Assembly (NCBI RefSeq): GCF_009557615.1
Contig: NZ_CP045652.1
Location: forward strand, 1,178,001 to 1,242,000
Direction of reading: 5' to 3'
Source of the DNA: Sphingobacteruim zhuxiongii
Lineage (GTDB): Bacteria > Bacteroidota > Bacteroidia > Sphingobacteriales > Sphingobacteriaceae
DNA length: 64,000 bases
Position numbers and translations under genes: made by a program. Each line of letters starts with the position of its first letter. Positions within the stretch are counted from its first letter, which is position 1. Below, piece by piece: positions 26,936-35,229 of the stretch. Under the pieces are notes generated by a model. That model worked only from the letters and a program-made list of their open reading frames with translations. It had not been told where the DNA came from and ran no database searches.

Positions 26936-27618
26936 TGATATTAAATTTACTTGTCCTTCCTTTAGCAGCAGGGTATTATATTCTCACGAAGTCATATAAA
27001 TTTAGATATAGAACCCAGAGATTGGACAGAAACTCGTTGTTTTTTGAGACTGTTATTTGTGCTGTATTTATTTTAATAGGTGCATTCTTTATAAAATTAT
27101 TTTTATATGATCAGTTCATTACGAATAGTTTCAAAGAATCTTTTAGAGCGTTAAATCCATTAAAAACTACACCACTCTCAGGGTTAGTTGGATTAAGTTT
27201 TCTTTTAGTGGTACTAATTACTTATGTAAGTAATTTTTTGTTAGATCGTGAACAAGAAATTCATGCGGCTATTATAGCAATAGGCAATGAGTTTGAATTA
27301 CTGGCTTCGAAAGCAATTAAGGAGGAAAAACTCATACTTTTGTCATTAAAGAACGATAAGTTTTATATCGGCTGGGTTAAAGAATTGCCTATACCGTCTC
27401 AATCAAACTACTTAAGGATTATTCCAGTATTCAGTGGCTATCGGGATAAAGAAAAAAGGCTTCAATTTACTTCTCAATATATCGAAGCTTATTCTCTTCT
27501 TATCGAAGATGGTCAAGGAAGTAGTTTTAATGATTTTAATTCGGATGTATTGATGCCTATATCTGAAATAATAGCAATATCTTTTTACGACCAAGAGATA
27601 TATGATATTTTAAATTGA
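26935..27618 (+). CDS. Hypothetical membrane protein with cytoplasmic domain
   Basis: The 227-aa protein has an N-terminal hydrophobic start (residues 1-17), then two clear TM helices (about 36-58 and 82-103), and a soluble C-terminal region (about 105-227). That region contains EEKLILLSLKNDKFYIGWVK, then YLRIIPVFSGYRDKEKRLQF and DVLMPISEIIAISFYDQEIY. This repeats the idea of a membrane anchor with a small beta-rich domain, but I do not recognise the family. It is translationally coupled to the 58-aa gene. Local composition is A/T-rich, consistent with acquired DNA. Confidence 0.7.
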   Translation: MILNLLVLPLAAGYYILTKSYKFRYRTQRLDRNSLFFETVICAVFILIGAFFIKLFLYDQFITNSFKESFRALNPLKTTPLSGLVGLSFLLVVLITYVSNFLLDREQEIHAAIIAIGNEFELLASKAIKEEKLILLSLKNDKFYIGWVKELPIPSQSNYLRIIPVFSGYRDKEKRLQFTSQYIEAYSLLIEDGQGSSFNDFNSDVLMPISEIIAISFYDQEIYDILN

Positions 27619-27653
27619 CACTGCCTTCGTTAAGAGCGGATGTCGTTTTTTAT

Positions 27654-27857
27654 CTATTTACAATTGCAAAATGTCCGGTCAACATATGTCTTGTTATTAT
27701 TTTTATTGATATAATAGCAGGCACCCCTAGGCCCCTCATATAAAGCTTTCCCTTTGTACGTACATTTCGTTTTAGACTGATATAAAAATGAATTGTTATC
27801 CCCGGCGTAGCTATTCGTAAAAAGAATAACAATAAACAATAAAAGGAATCTTCTCAT
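27654..27857 (-). CDS. Small secreted Cys-containing protein (PBCV basic-adaptor-like)
   Basis: The 67-aa protein starts MRRFLLLFIVILFTNSYA (signal peptide) at 27857. The mature part has four Cys and a motif KGKALYEGPRGACYYINKN followed by NKTYVDRTFCNC. The GPRG-x-YYIN-x-NKxYV pattern resembles the short 'PBCV-specific basic adaptor' domain, found in many small bacterial secreted proteins, as far as I recall. The upstream ATG at 27896 would precede the signal peptide and is not preferred. Function unknown. Confidence 0.6.
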   Translation of the reverse strand: MRRFLLLFIVILFTNSYAGDNNSFLYQSKTKCTYKGKALYEGPRGACYYINKNNNKTYVDRTFCNCK

Positions 27858-27930
27858 TATAATTGGTTTTGAACCAAATATATCAATTAAATTCACCGAA
27901 CCTTATGCATAAGCGTAATCATAATAAACA

Positions 27931-27963
27931 AAAAAGCGTTAATTTTTTAAAAATTAACGCTTT
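27931..27963 (-). terminator. Terminator downstream of tRNA-Ala
   Basis: A 15-bp perfect stem (27933-27947 and 27949-27963) with a minimal loop lies 14 bp beyond the tRNA 3' end; on the minus strand it is followed by a T-rich tract. Confidence 0.8.
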
Positions 27964-27977
27964 AAGTAGTTTTGTTG

Positions 27978-28051
27978 TGGAGAATAACGGAGTCGAACCG
28001 ATGACCTCTTGCCTGCCAGGCAAGCGCTCTAGCCAGCTGAGCTAATTCCCC
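27978..28051 (-). tRNA. tRNA-Ala (anticodon GGC)
   Basis: A 74-nt cloverleaf is readable on the minus strand: acceptor GGGGAAT paired with ATTCTCC, D arm with GCTCAGCTGGCTAGAGC, anticodon stem CTTGC/GCAAG with loop CTGGCAG (anticodon GGC, reading GCC/GCU), and T loop TTCGACT. The second T-stem pair is a U-U mismatch (ATCGG/CCGTT). CCA is not encoded. It is flanked by a -7 box upstream and a terminator downstream. Confidence 0.93.
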
Positions 28052-28065
28052 GCTTGCGTGCCTGC

Positions 28066-28073
28066 CAAAGATA
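28066..28073 (-). promoter_or_regulatory. Putative -7 promoter box for tRNA-Ala
   Basis: The minus strand reads TATCTTTG, a perfect TAnnTTTG box 14 bp upstream of the tRNA 5' end. Confidence 0.5.
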
Positions 28074-28083
28074 TAAATTTGTT

Positions 28084-29988
28084 TTACTTTTTATCGAGAA
28101 ATGGTAAAATATATCGGTAGGAATCACTGAATGTTGCGTCCTTCATAAATTGAGTAAATGCCGCATAGCTCTCTGCAGGATACTCACCCTCTCTAATTTG
28201 TATTTTTCGATAACAATACATTTTTCCGTCTTTCATTTTGATAGACATCTCATAAGAACCCATTGGTACTTCATTTTTTACATCTGCAGGCTTAATTCGG
28301 GCATCTAGATCTTCAGGTAATTCAATTTCAATTTCATCGATATCGGTATAACCTCTGGTGATCTTTACAGGGTTTATACGCTTCGCTAGTTCAGTTATTG
28401 CGCTAGCTTTGTTGAACACATTGGGGTATATGGTTAGATTATTTCCGTTTTTTATCGCATAATTTGGGACTTCAATTGTTAGGTTTTCCGTAAATACGAG
28501 GTTCTTATCATCTAAGCTGTATTTTACATCTGTAAATTCAATTCTATCGATATCGTATTGTCCTCTCAATTCTTTCTTTTGATCGTCCAAGCTCTTCTTG
28601 TAATTTGTGAAGTGATTATCGAATTGAGTTCCCATAAACTTTGTTTCTAATGTGCCTTTCAGTAAACCTGTTTCATCGAGTTTTAAAGTCGATTTTCTAT
28701 GTTGCAAATTTTGCTCAAAATTAAAGCTCTGGGTGCGCATTATTTCCCCGCCAGTCGGTGTTATAGCAAGTACCAATCGATCGTCTGTAAAGTCTCCTAA
28801 ATAGCCAAATGGACTCTCTGAGCTCGTGCATTCAAGCCAAGTTGTATCCTTCTCAGAAGGCAGACAAAGAATAATATGGTTTCCTTGTAGACTAGCAAAA
28901 TCCTTGTATAGATCTGATTTGGTTGTTCCAGCGGTTACAACAGAATAGTAGGAGGGTATATCAACGACATCAAGTAAAGCCTTCATGTAGTTGGCGAGGG
29001 CTTTACAATCACCATAGCCTAATCTATCTACCTGTTCAGCAGGGAAAGGTTCGTTTCCGCCAACACCAATTTGTATACTGATATACCGCGTTTTCTTCTG
29101 CATGTATTCATATAGTGCTTTTGCTTTCTCGCGATTGGAAGATAGGTTTGCCGTTAATTCCTTGACCTGTGCTACGGTGCTAGCGGGCAATGTTTGCTTA
29201 TCTTTCAATAAGGTTTCATTCATCCATAATCCAAATGTTTTCCAATCAGTAACTTCGCCCTTGTATTTATAAAATTGGAAGCTTTTAGGTATAACTTCAA
29301 CGAACATCCCTGTCGTTCTACGACTTGGGCTATAGGGCTCGCTACGTTCTGCACGAATATTTTCTACAGTCCAAGTATAAGAGTTGAATTTAGCTTCTTT
29401 TTTTGTAATGACTGGATTCGTTAAATTGCGTTCATTTATACGCAGATCGATCTCAGGAGAAGTAATTACCTGAAAAGAACTTTTTTCAACGGAGAGGTCG
29501 ATTGAATAATTTGGTTGCCAACTTGGTAAATTCAGTGTTTGTTGATGGCGAATTTCATATTCGTATACAATCGTGTAGGGGTATGTGCGAATCAAGGGAC
29601 TATAACTTTTTACTCGATCATCTGCGTAAAGGTTTGATTGTCCGCTGGCACTATAGTCTTTAAAATCCTTCATTCCGAATTTGCGAATTACTTTGCCATC
29701 CTCGTCTTGAATTTCGCCTTTAAGGTCTTTTATTTGCCTAATTTTATCATAAAAGATGTAGAGATCGGCATATTCGTCGCCGGCTTTATTATGTATTGTA
29801 ATGGCGCTTTTTTCAGTCTCTATCGCTTGATTAAACGACTTAATCTCGAGCACAGTTTCTTTAAATCTGACCGTCGCGGAAGCACGACTTAACATTTCTT
29901 TTGGAATTAAGTTCGCTGCGTATTGTGCTTTACTTTGAAAAGCGGTACATGCTAATATTGTAAATAGCGTTGCTGCTAGTATTCTCAT
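28084..29988 (-). CDS. Secreted DUF3857 / transglutaminase-like protein, Cys retained
   Basis: The 634-aa protein has a signal peptide (MRILAATLFTILACTAFQSKA), a DUF3857 domain (about residues 60-200) and a transglutaminase-like core. The active-site-type Cys is in LGYGDCKALANYMKAL (about residue 329), followed by the expected His and Asp region (SLQGNHIILCLPSEKDTTWL). A beta-rich DUF3858-like C-terminal domain follows. Periplasmic or cell-surface location is likely; no substrate is known for the family. Its start overlaps the stop of its paralogue (ATGA). Confidence 0.85.
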   Translation of the reverse strand: MRILAATLFTILACTAFQSKAQYAANLIPKEMLSRASATVRFKETVLEIKSFNQAIETEKSAITIHNKAGDEYADLYIFYDKIRQIKDLKGEIQDEDGKVIRKFGMKDFKDYSASGQSNLYADDRVKSYSPLIRTYPYTIVYEYEIRHQQTLNLPSWQPNYSIDLSVEKSSFQVITSPEIDLRINERNLTNPVITKKEAKFNSYTWTVENIRAERSEPYSPSRRTTGMFVEVIPKSFQFYKYKGEVTDWKTFGLWMNETLLKDKQTLPASTVAQVKELTANLSSNREKAKALYEYMQKKTRYISIQIGVGGNEPFPAEQVDRLGYGDCKALANYMKALLDVVDIPSYYSVVTAGTTKSDLYKDFASLQGNHIILCLPSEKDTTWLECTSSESPFGYLGDFTDDRLVLAITPTGGEIMRTQSFNFEQNLQHRKSTLKLDETGLLKGTLETKFMGTQFDNHFTNYKKSLDDQKKELRGQYDIDRIEFTDVKYSLDDKNLVFTENLTIEVPNYAIKNGNNLTIYPNVFNKASAITELAKRINPVKITRGYTDIDEIEIELPEDLDARIKPADVKNEVPMGSYEMSIKMKDGKMYCYRKIQIREGEYPAESYAAFTQFMKDATFSDSYRYILPFLDKK

Positions 29989-31955
29989 ATTTTCTTGAAA
30001 AGGAAGTCAGTATTCTGATGTTGAATTAGTAGTGAGAAGAACTCTTTTAAATGGAAGTATTCTTCGGGGGTGTAAATTGCCTGATTTAGGTTGGTGACTT
30101 GTTGAACCATGAGCACATTGTCCGAAAAAGAAGACCGATAAATAAATTTAGCGGCACCCTCTGGTAGCGAATAAGAGGTGTTTTTTGGGAAATTATCTAA
30201 TTTATAGCCTTCTGGGAAAGTGATGTTAATATTATACTGTTCAGCTCGTGCGGAACCTAAATCGACATGGAAGTTTCTCTCTGATAAATTAAAAGGATTT
30301 TTCCGCTGGCGCTCATACATGATTGGGTTCAATAGAATTTGTGTGGCATTGAAATTTTCGCGCATGTCAAACTCGAATTCCATTGATTCCACTAAAGGAT
30401 TGTCAAGTTCCGTAAGGTTCTTAATTTTATTGCTAAGAATCTTAAGCCCCGAACTCTTTTCGATCACATTTTCCTCGTACTCCTCAATGGTAGGGAATTT
30501 TTCTATTTCGCTTCGCTGGATATAGGCTTCCAAACCGACATAGTATTTTTCAATTTTACCTTTCATTTTGCCGTCTTCGGAAATCGTCGCAAATATATTG
30601 TATGTCTTTTTTGTTGGAATAGTATTCGTAAGTTCAATCCAATCGGAGCTTTGTTTGGAGTATATAATTCTTCCTCGTTCATTAATCGAACGTAAAGACA
30701 ATAAGCCAAATGTTAGGTATTTGTCGCTGGCATCGAGTAGGTAGGACTTTCCATCAATTAATGCCGCCACGATGACCGCATTGAAATCGGATAACACCGG
30801 ATGTACAACATTGGGAATCCCATTGTTTCGAGTGGAGATAATAACAGGATAAGCTTCAATATCGGCATTGTTTAAAGCGGATACCAAACTTAAGTTAATA
30901 TCCCCGATATTTCCTTTCTTTTTCTCCAATGCGTCCTTAATACCATTTTCAGCGTATTTACCTAATGTTTTATTCCATACGATATTTTGCTGAATGTAGT
31001 TGTAGATTTTCTTTGCGTTGAATAATTTAGATGAGTCTGGAGAAATAATACTAGGAAGTAATTTTCCATAGACGGATTTATTTTTTATTTGCCCACCGAA
31101 ATCTTTGTCGTTAAGAAGTTCTGTATCTACGTCTTTCCAAACGCGTGTATAGTTTTTTATAGCTCCGCTTGGCTCGTGGAATGTTTTAAGTTCGAAGTTA
31201 ACCGCAGAAATGTAATTGATGGGAGCCAGCATATAATCTTCTTCTTTGAATGCTGGAATATCCTTCATAATATAGGTCATTCGTGAGCAATCAAAACGCT
31301 TACTGTTTAATAAGAAATGCTCGCTTAGTCTTGCTGTTTTTAAGTCACTGATTGCGTAGTGTCCTTTTAGTGTGACGTTGTATTCAAAGACAGATGGGAT
31401 GACAGCTACGTATTCACTGTGCAATTTTGGGATTTCATCTTGAAAATACCAAGTCTTTAAATTCCATATTGCTGGCGTATTTGTTCGATAGCTATATTCA
31501 ATAATTGAGTTTTCTTGAATGTTGGGTAAGGTGAATTTAATGACCTGGTAGTGGGCACTAACTTTCTCTGTGAAAATAGCGTCCTTTTTCAGCTCATCAG
31601 CTTGAATTTGTCCATCGATTAAATTGTACGTCGATCCCTTTATTTCGGTCACTCGTTCGAAATCTGATCCATATTTGTAAACTGGGATTTCAATCGTAGC
31701 GTGCTTATCACCATCTTTCTTTAGGATCTTTATCCGTACGTGACAATAATGGTTAACACCTATTGAATTTTGCGATTCGGAGACTTCAATTTCTGATCGT
31801 CCGAATTCGTACAGTACAACAGCTTTAGCTGCGGTGTCTACAGATTGATGGTCATGCTTGAAAATAGTGACGTCTAATTTAGGCATGGAGGAGTTCTGGG
31901 CATAGCCCAATGCGCTTAAGAGAATTAAGCAGCAGGTTAATAAATAGCATCTCAT
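29985..31955 (-). CDS. Secreted DUF3857 / transglutaminase-like protein, Cys lost
   Basis: The 656-aa paralogue of the gene downstream has a signal peptide (MRCYLLTCCLILLSALGYAQ), DUF3857 (about residues 60-200), a transglutaminase-like region and a C-terminal beta-rich part. The place expected for the catalytic Cys reads KKKGNIGDINLSLVSAL, so no Cys is present. It is probably a non-catalytic binding partner. It is first in the pair and co-translated with its Cys-bearing paralogue through an ATGA overlap. Role unknown. Confidence 0.83.
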   Translation of the reverse strand: MRCYLLTCCLILLSALGYAQNSSMPKLDVTIFKHDHQSVDTAAKAVVLYEFGRSEIEVSESQNSIGVNHYCHVRIKILKKDGDKHATIEIPVYKYGSDFERVTEIKGSTYNLIDGQIQADELKKDAIFTEKVSAHYQVIKFTLPNIQENSIIEYSYRTNTPAIWNLKTWYFQDEIPKLHSEYVAVIPSVFEYNVTLKGHYAISDLKTARLSEHFLLNSKRFDCSRMTYIMKDIPAFKEEDYMLAPINYISAVNFELKTFHEPSGAIKNYTRVWKDVDTELLNDKDFGGQIKNKSVYGKLLPSIISPDSSKLFNAKKIYNYIQQNIVWNKTLGKYAENGIKDALEKKKGNIGDINLSLVSALNNADIEAYPVIISTRNNGIPNVVHPVLSDFNAVIVAALIDGKSYLLDASDKYLTFGLLSLRSINERGRIIYSKQSSDWIELTNTIPTKKTYNIFATISEDGKMKGKIEKYYVGLEAYIQRSEIEKFPTIEEYEENVIEKSSGLKILSNKIKNLTELDNPLVESMEFEFDMRENFNATQILLNPIMYERQRKNPFNLSERNFHVDLGSARAEQYNINITFPEGYKLDNFPKNTSYSLPEGAAKFIYRSSFSDNVLMVQQVTNLNQAIYTPEEYFHLKEFFSLLIQHQNTDFLFKKI

Positions 31956-32039
31956 AATTGTGTTTGGCTAATATGCTTTAACACAAATTAAATGAAATAT
32001 TTTGAAATTATACGAGAAATATTTGATTTTTAATTTTAG

Positions 32040-33812
32040 CTAAGATTCTAGCAATTGTTTATCGTAAAGTGAGCTGTATTCGCCATTTAAAGCCAATAAT
32101 TCTTGATGCGTTCCTCGCTCAATTATTCGACCTGCATCCAACACTAATATTTGATCTGCATTTTTAATTGTCGAAATTCGATGTGCAATGATAATTGACG
32201 TTTTACCCTGCATTATGCGACCTAAATTATGTAGTATTTCCTCTTCGGTCTTCGTGTCTACTGCCGAAAGACAGTCGTCAAATATCAGTATATTCGGATC
32301 TTTAACTAATGCTCTTGCAATAGAAACACGCTGTTTTTGACCACCGGATAATGTGATTCCTCGTTCGCCTAAATGAGTCTCAAAGCCTTCTTCAAAGCCG
32401 ACGATGTTCTCATAAACAGCCGCATCTTTTGCTGCTTGTTCAATGCGCGGCATATCGACCTGGTCTAAACCAAATGCGATATTACGGGCAATGGTGTCGG
32501 AAAACAGAAAAACTTGTTGAGGAACAAAACCAATTTGTTCTCGGACAGCATGAGTTTTGAATGCTTTGATATTCTTTTGGTCATATAGAATTTCACCTGC
32601 GTCAACATCGTACATACGGAGTAATAGATTTGCCAATGTAGATTTTCCAGAACCTGTTTTTCCAATAATGGCTAATGTTTTTCCTACAGGGACATGAAAA
32701 CTCACTTGATCAATAGCCTTGATTCCGGTATCAGGGTAAGTGAAGGATATGTTGTCCACACGAATGTCTCCTTCAATTTTTACATCACTTTCTCCTTCTT
32801 TGATTTCTGATCGCGTATTTAGGAATTCATTGATACGTTTTTGAGATGCTGCCGCACGCTGCACTAACGAGGTTACCCAGGCTAGCGACATCGCAGGGAA
32901 TGTTAATTGATTGACGTAAATAATAAATTCAGCAATATTACCTGCCGTAATGTTACCATCATTAACTTCTAATCCGCCAATATAAACTGTAATAATTGTA
33001 CTGAAACCAACTAGGAATATGATTAAGGGAAAGAAAATGGCTTGAACTTTAACCAGATTTAAATTGATGTTTCTATACCGATCACTTTCAATTTTAAAGG
33101 AGTCCATTTTATCTTTTTCGCGGGTATAGCTTTTAATCACACGGATTCCTGAAAATGTTTCTTGTACAAAGGAAGATAAATGAGATAATTGCCGTTGAAT
33201 GCGCTCACTTCGTCGGTTGATTACTTTATTGACGAATAGAATTAATATCGAGATAATTGGAATTGGAAGAAGTGAATAGGTCGCTAATTTCGCATTCACA
33301 TTATACATGGCGTAGATAATCATAATCGACAATACAACAGTATTTATCGCATACATGATTGCAGGACCTAGGTAGTTTCTTACTTGATTTACATCTTCGG
33401 TTGCTCGGTTCATTAAATCACCGGTGTTATTTCGGCGATAAAATGCGAAGTCTAGTTCCTGATAGTGCTGATAGATTTCATTTTTTAGATCATACTCTAT
33501 ATGACGAGACGTTAAAATCAACGTCTGACGCATCATAAACAAAAAGATTCCCCTGAGTAAGGCCAACACCAATACTACAATACCGAAGAATAGCAAGCTG
33601 TTACCAAATATCTGATAGATGAGGGTTTGGCGTTCAAAGCCGTCATAAAGTCGATACAGATCAATATTTTCTTTTACTAAATCGAAAGCCTCGCGAATTA
33701 CTTGTGCAGGTAGTATTCCGAAGTAATTTGAAATAATGACGAAGATGACACCAGGTACTATCTTCCAGCGATACTTGTAAAAAAACTTATTGAGGTAGGC
33801 GAGATCTTTCAT
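32040..33812 (-). CDS. ABC exporter, MsbA/multidrug type (fused TMD-NBD)
   Basis: The 590-aa half-transporter has six TM helices (residues about 15-325) and a nucleotide-binding domain with Walker A IIGKTGSGKST, Q-loop FVPQQVFLF, signature LSGGQKQR, Walker B ILIFDDCLS and the H-loop IIAHR. It would work as a homodimer exporting lipids or drugs. The ATG at 33812 (MKDLAYLNKFF) is preferred over a 27-residue longer frame that would read through the promoter. A TACTTTTG box lies 8 bp upstream, implying a very short leader. Confidence 0.93.
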   Translation of the reverse strand: MKDLAYLNKFFYKYRWKIVPGVIFVIISNYFGILPAQVIREAFDLVKENIDLYRLYDGFERQTLIYQIFGNSLLFFGIVVLVLALLRGIFLFMMRQTLILTSRHIEYDLKNEIYQHYQELDFAFYRRNNTGDLMNRATEDVNQVRNYLGPAIMYAINTVVLSIMIIYAMYNVNAKLATYSLLPIPIISILILFVNKVINRRSERIQRQLSHLSSFVQETFSGIRVIKSYTREKDKMDSFKIESDRYRNINLNLVKVQAIFFPLIIFLVGFSTIITVYIGGLEVNDGNITAGNIAEFIIYVNQLTFPAMSLAWVTSLVQRAAASQKRINEFLNTRSEIKEGESDVKIEGDIRVDNISFTYPDTGIKAIDQVSFHVPVGKTLAIIGKTGSGKSTLANLLLRMYDVDAGEILYDQKNIKAFKTHAVREQIGFVPQQVFLFSDTIARNIAFGLDQVDMPRIEQAAKDAAVYENIVGFEEGFETHLGERGITLSGGQKQRVSIARALVKDPNILIFDDCLSAVDTKTEEEILHNLGRIMQGKTSIIIAHRISTIKNADQILVLDAGRIIERGTHQELLALNGEYSSLYDKQLLES

Positions 33813-33819
33813 GCAAGAA

Positions 33820-33827
33820 CAAAAGTA
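33820..33827 (-). promoter_or_regulatory. Putative -7 promoter box for the ABC exporter
   Basis: The minus strand reads TACTTTTG. With the start at 33812 the leader would be only a few bases, close to leaderless. Confidence 0.45.
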
Positions 33828-34113
33828 AGGGATATATTTAAATAAAAGTACTGTAAAGATATCCGAATCTGTTATCCAAGAGTCATGATTCAAGTCAATA
33901 GTTGATTATCGGGGCTGAGATAAATGTGTTGATTTGTTTAAATGTTTAGCAGGTTGATAACACAAGGGGATAATCGTTTTAGAATTTTAACTAAAAGGGA
34001 ATGCATGCTGCATAAAATTTCAAATCTAATGGCTCTAACCTAATATTTTGTGGGTGCATAGCGTTCGATGCAAAAATATTGCTATTTTTGTAGCTGTAAA
34101 ATTATGTTTAATT
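33828..34113. other. Divergent intergenic region, no gene
   Basis: About 300 bp between divergent ABC exporter and dehydrogenase-like genes (33813-34113). It holds a TATTTTTG -7-like box at 34083-34090 facing right. No other structure stands out. Confidence 0.45.
34083..34090 (+). promoter_or_regulatory. Putative -7 promoter box for the leucine-dehydrogenase-like gene
   Basis: TATTTTTG matches TAnnTTTG, 23 bp before the ATG at 34114. No clear -33 TTG at 17-23 bp. Confidence 0.4.
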
Positions 34114-35184
34114 ATGCAAAGGGATAATTCCTCACTTTTCGACTTGATGCGTATATCTGACCATCAGAACCTTTTTTTCTGTAATGATAAAGAGGTAGGA
34201 CTAAAAGCAATCGTAGCGATTCATGACACAACTTTGGGCCCAGCAATTGGTGGAGTCCGTATGTTGCCATATGCAACAGAAGCAGAAGCTATTGAGGATG
34301 CATTGCGTCTTTCTAAAGCCATTACCTACAAATCTGCATTAGCAGGTTTGAACTTAGGAGGAGGTAGTGCAATTATTATCGGCAATAATCGAACAGAGAA
34401 GTCAGAAGTGTTAATGCGTCGTTTCGGACGTTTTATCAATGGGCTAAACGGTAATTTTATTGCGTCTATTGATGTTGGTACAACTCAAAAAGATTTAGAG
34501 CATATACATGGTGAAACGAACTATGTTGCTGGTCTACCAACTTCATTAAATGGTGCTGGAGACACAACTGTTTTTGCAGCGAAAGGTGTTTATTACGGGA
34601 TCAAAGCGGCAATTAAGGAGTTATACGGTGACGAGAACTTGGCGGGTAGAAAAATCGCAGTTCAAGGTGTTGGAAGCGTTGGAGAGCATTTAGTATCCTT
34701 ATTGCGAGCTGAAAATGCACGTGTATATGTTTCTGACATGACAGAAGAGCGCAAGATGAAAATTGCGGCGAAATATAAGGCTGAGCCAATAACTTACTCT
34801 ACGAGTTTTGAATTGGATGCCGATGTTTATGCACCTTGTGCGTTAGGAGGAACCGTAAATCCAGATACAGTACCGCGTATGCGTTGTAAAATAATCGCTG
34901 GTTCTGCGAATAATCAGTTATTAGACGAAGAGGTTACCACACAATTATTAAAAGATAATAATATTCTTTATACACCAGACTTTTTGATCAATTCGGGCGC
35001 TTTAATTAGCTGTTTCTCGGAGTTGGAGGGTTACGGTGCAGATCGTACGGACTATTTGATTCGTCATATCTACACAGCAACAAGACATGTGATTCAAAAA
35101 GCAAATGAAGAAAACATTTCGACACACCAAGCTGCAAAAGAGCTTGCGGAAAAACGTATTTCCGATATGAAAAAGTTGAGATAA
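34114..35184 (+). CDS. Leucine-dehydrogenase-like protein with substituted catalytic lysine
   Basis: The 356-aa protein is a full-length Glu/Leu/Phe/Val dehydrogenase homologue with the NAD-binding VQGVGSVGEHLVSLL (about residue 190) and IAGSANNQL. The substrate-binding Lys is kept (TYKSALAGLN, Lys73). The GGGK catalytic lysine, equivalent to Lys80 of Bacillus leucine dehydrogenase, is Ser85 here (codon AGT at 34366-34368). The following DP motif is also lost (IGNNRTEK) and the usual AED becomes SID. The protein may be inactive or have another role. The ATG at 34114 is preferred over 34048, which would add 22 unrelated residues upstream of a -7 box. Confidence 0.85.
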   Translation: MQRDNSSLFDLMRISDHQNLFFCNDKEVGLKAIVAIHDTTLGPAIGGVRMLPYATEAEAIEDALRLSKAITYKSALAGLNLGGGSAIIIGNNRTEKSEVLMRRFGRFINGLNGNFIASIDVGTTQKDLEHIHGETNYVAGLPTSLNGAGDTTVFAAKGVYYGIKAAIKELYGDENLAGRKIAVQGVGSVGEHLVSLLRAENARVYVSDMTEERKMKIAAKYKAEPITYSTSFELDADVYAPCALGGTVNPDTVPRMRCKIIAGSANNQLLDEEVTTQLLKDNNILYTPDFLINSGALISCFSELEGYGADRTDYLIRHIYTATRHVIQKANEENISTHQAAKELAEKRISDMKKLR

Positions 35185-35229
35185 TAGTATAATATCGTTC
35201 TTTATTAAATATTCGTTCTTTATAAAATT

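Noticed and set aside
27618..27970. Phage-like attachment site next to tRNA-Ala
   Set aside because: I could not find a repeat of the tRNA 3' end on the other side of the 26.4-27.9 kb patch, and no integrase is present.
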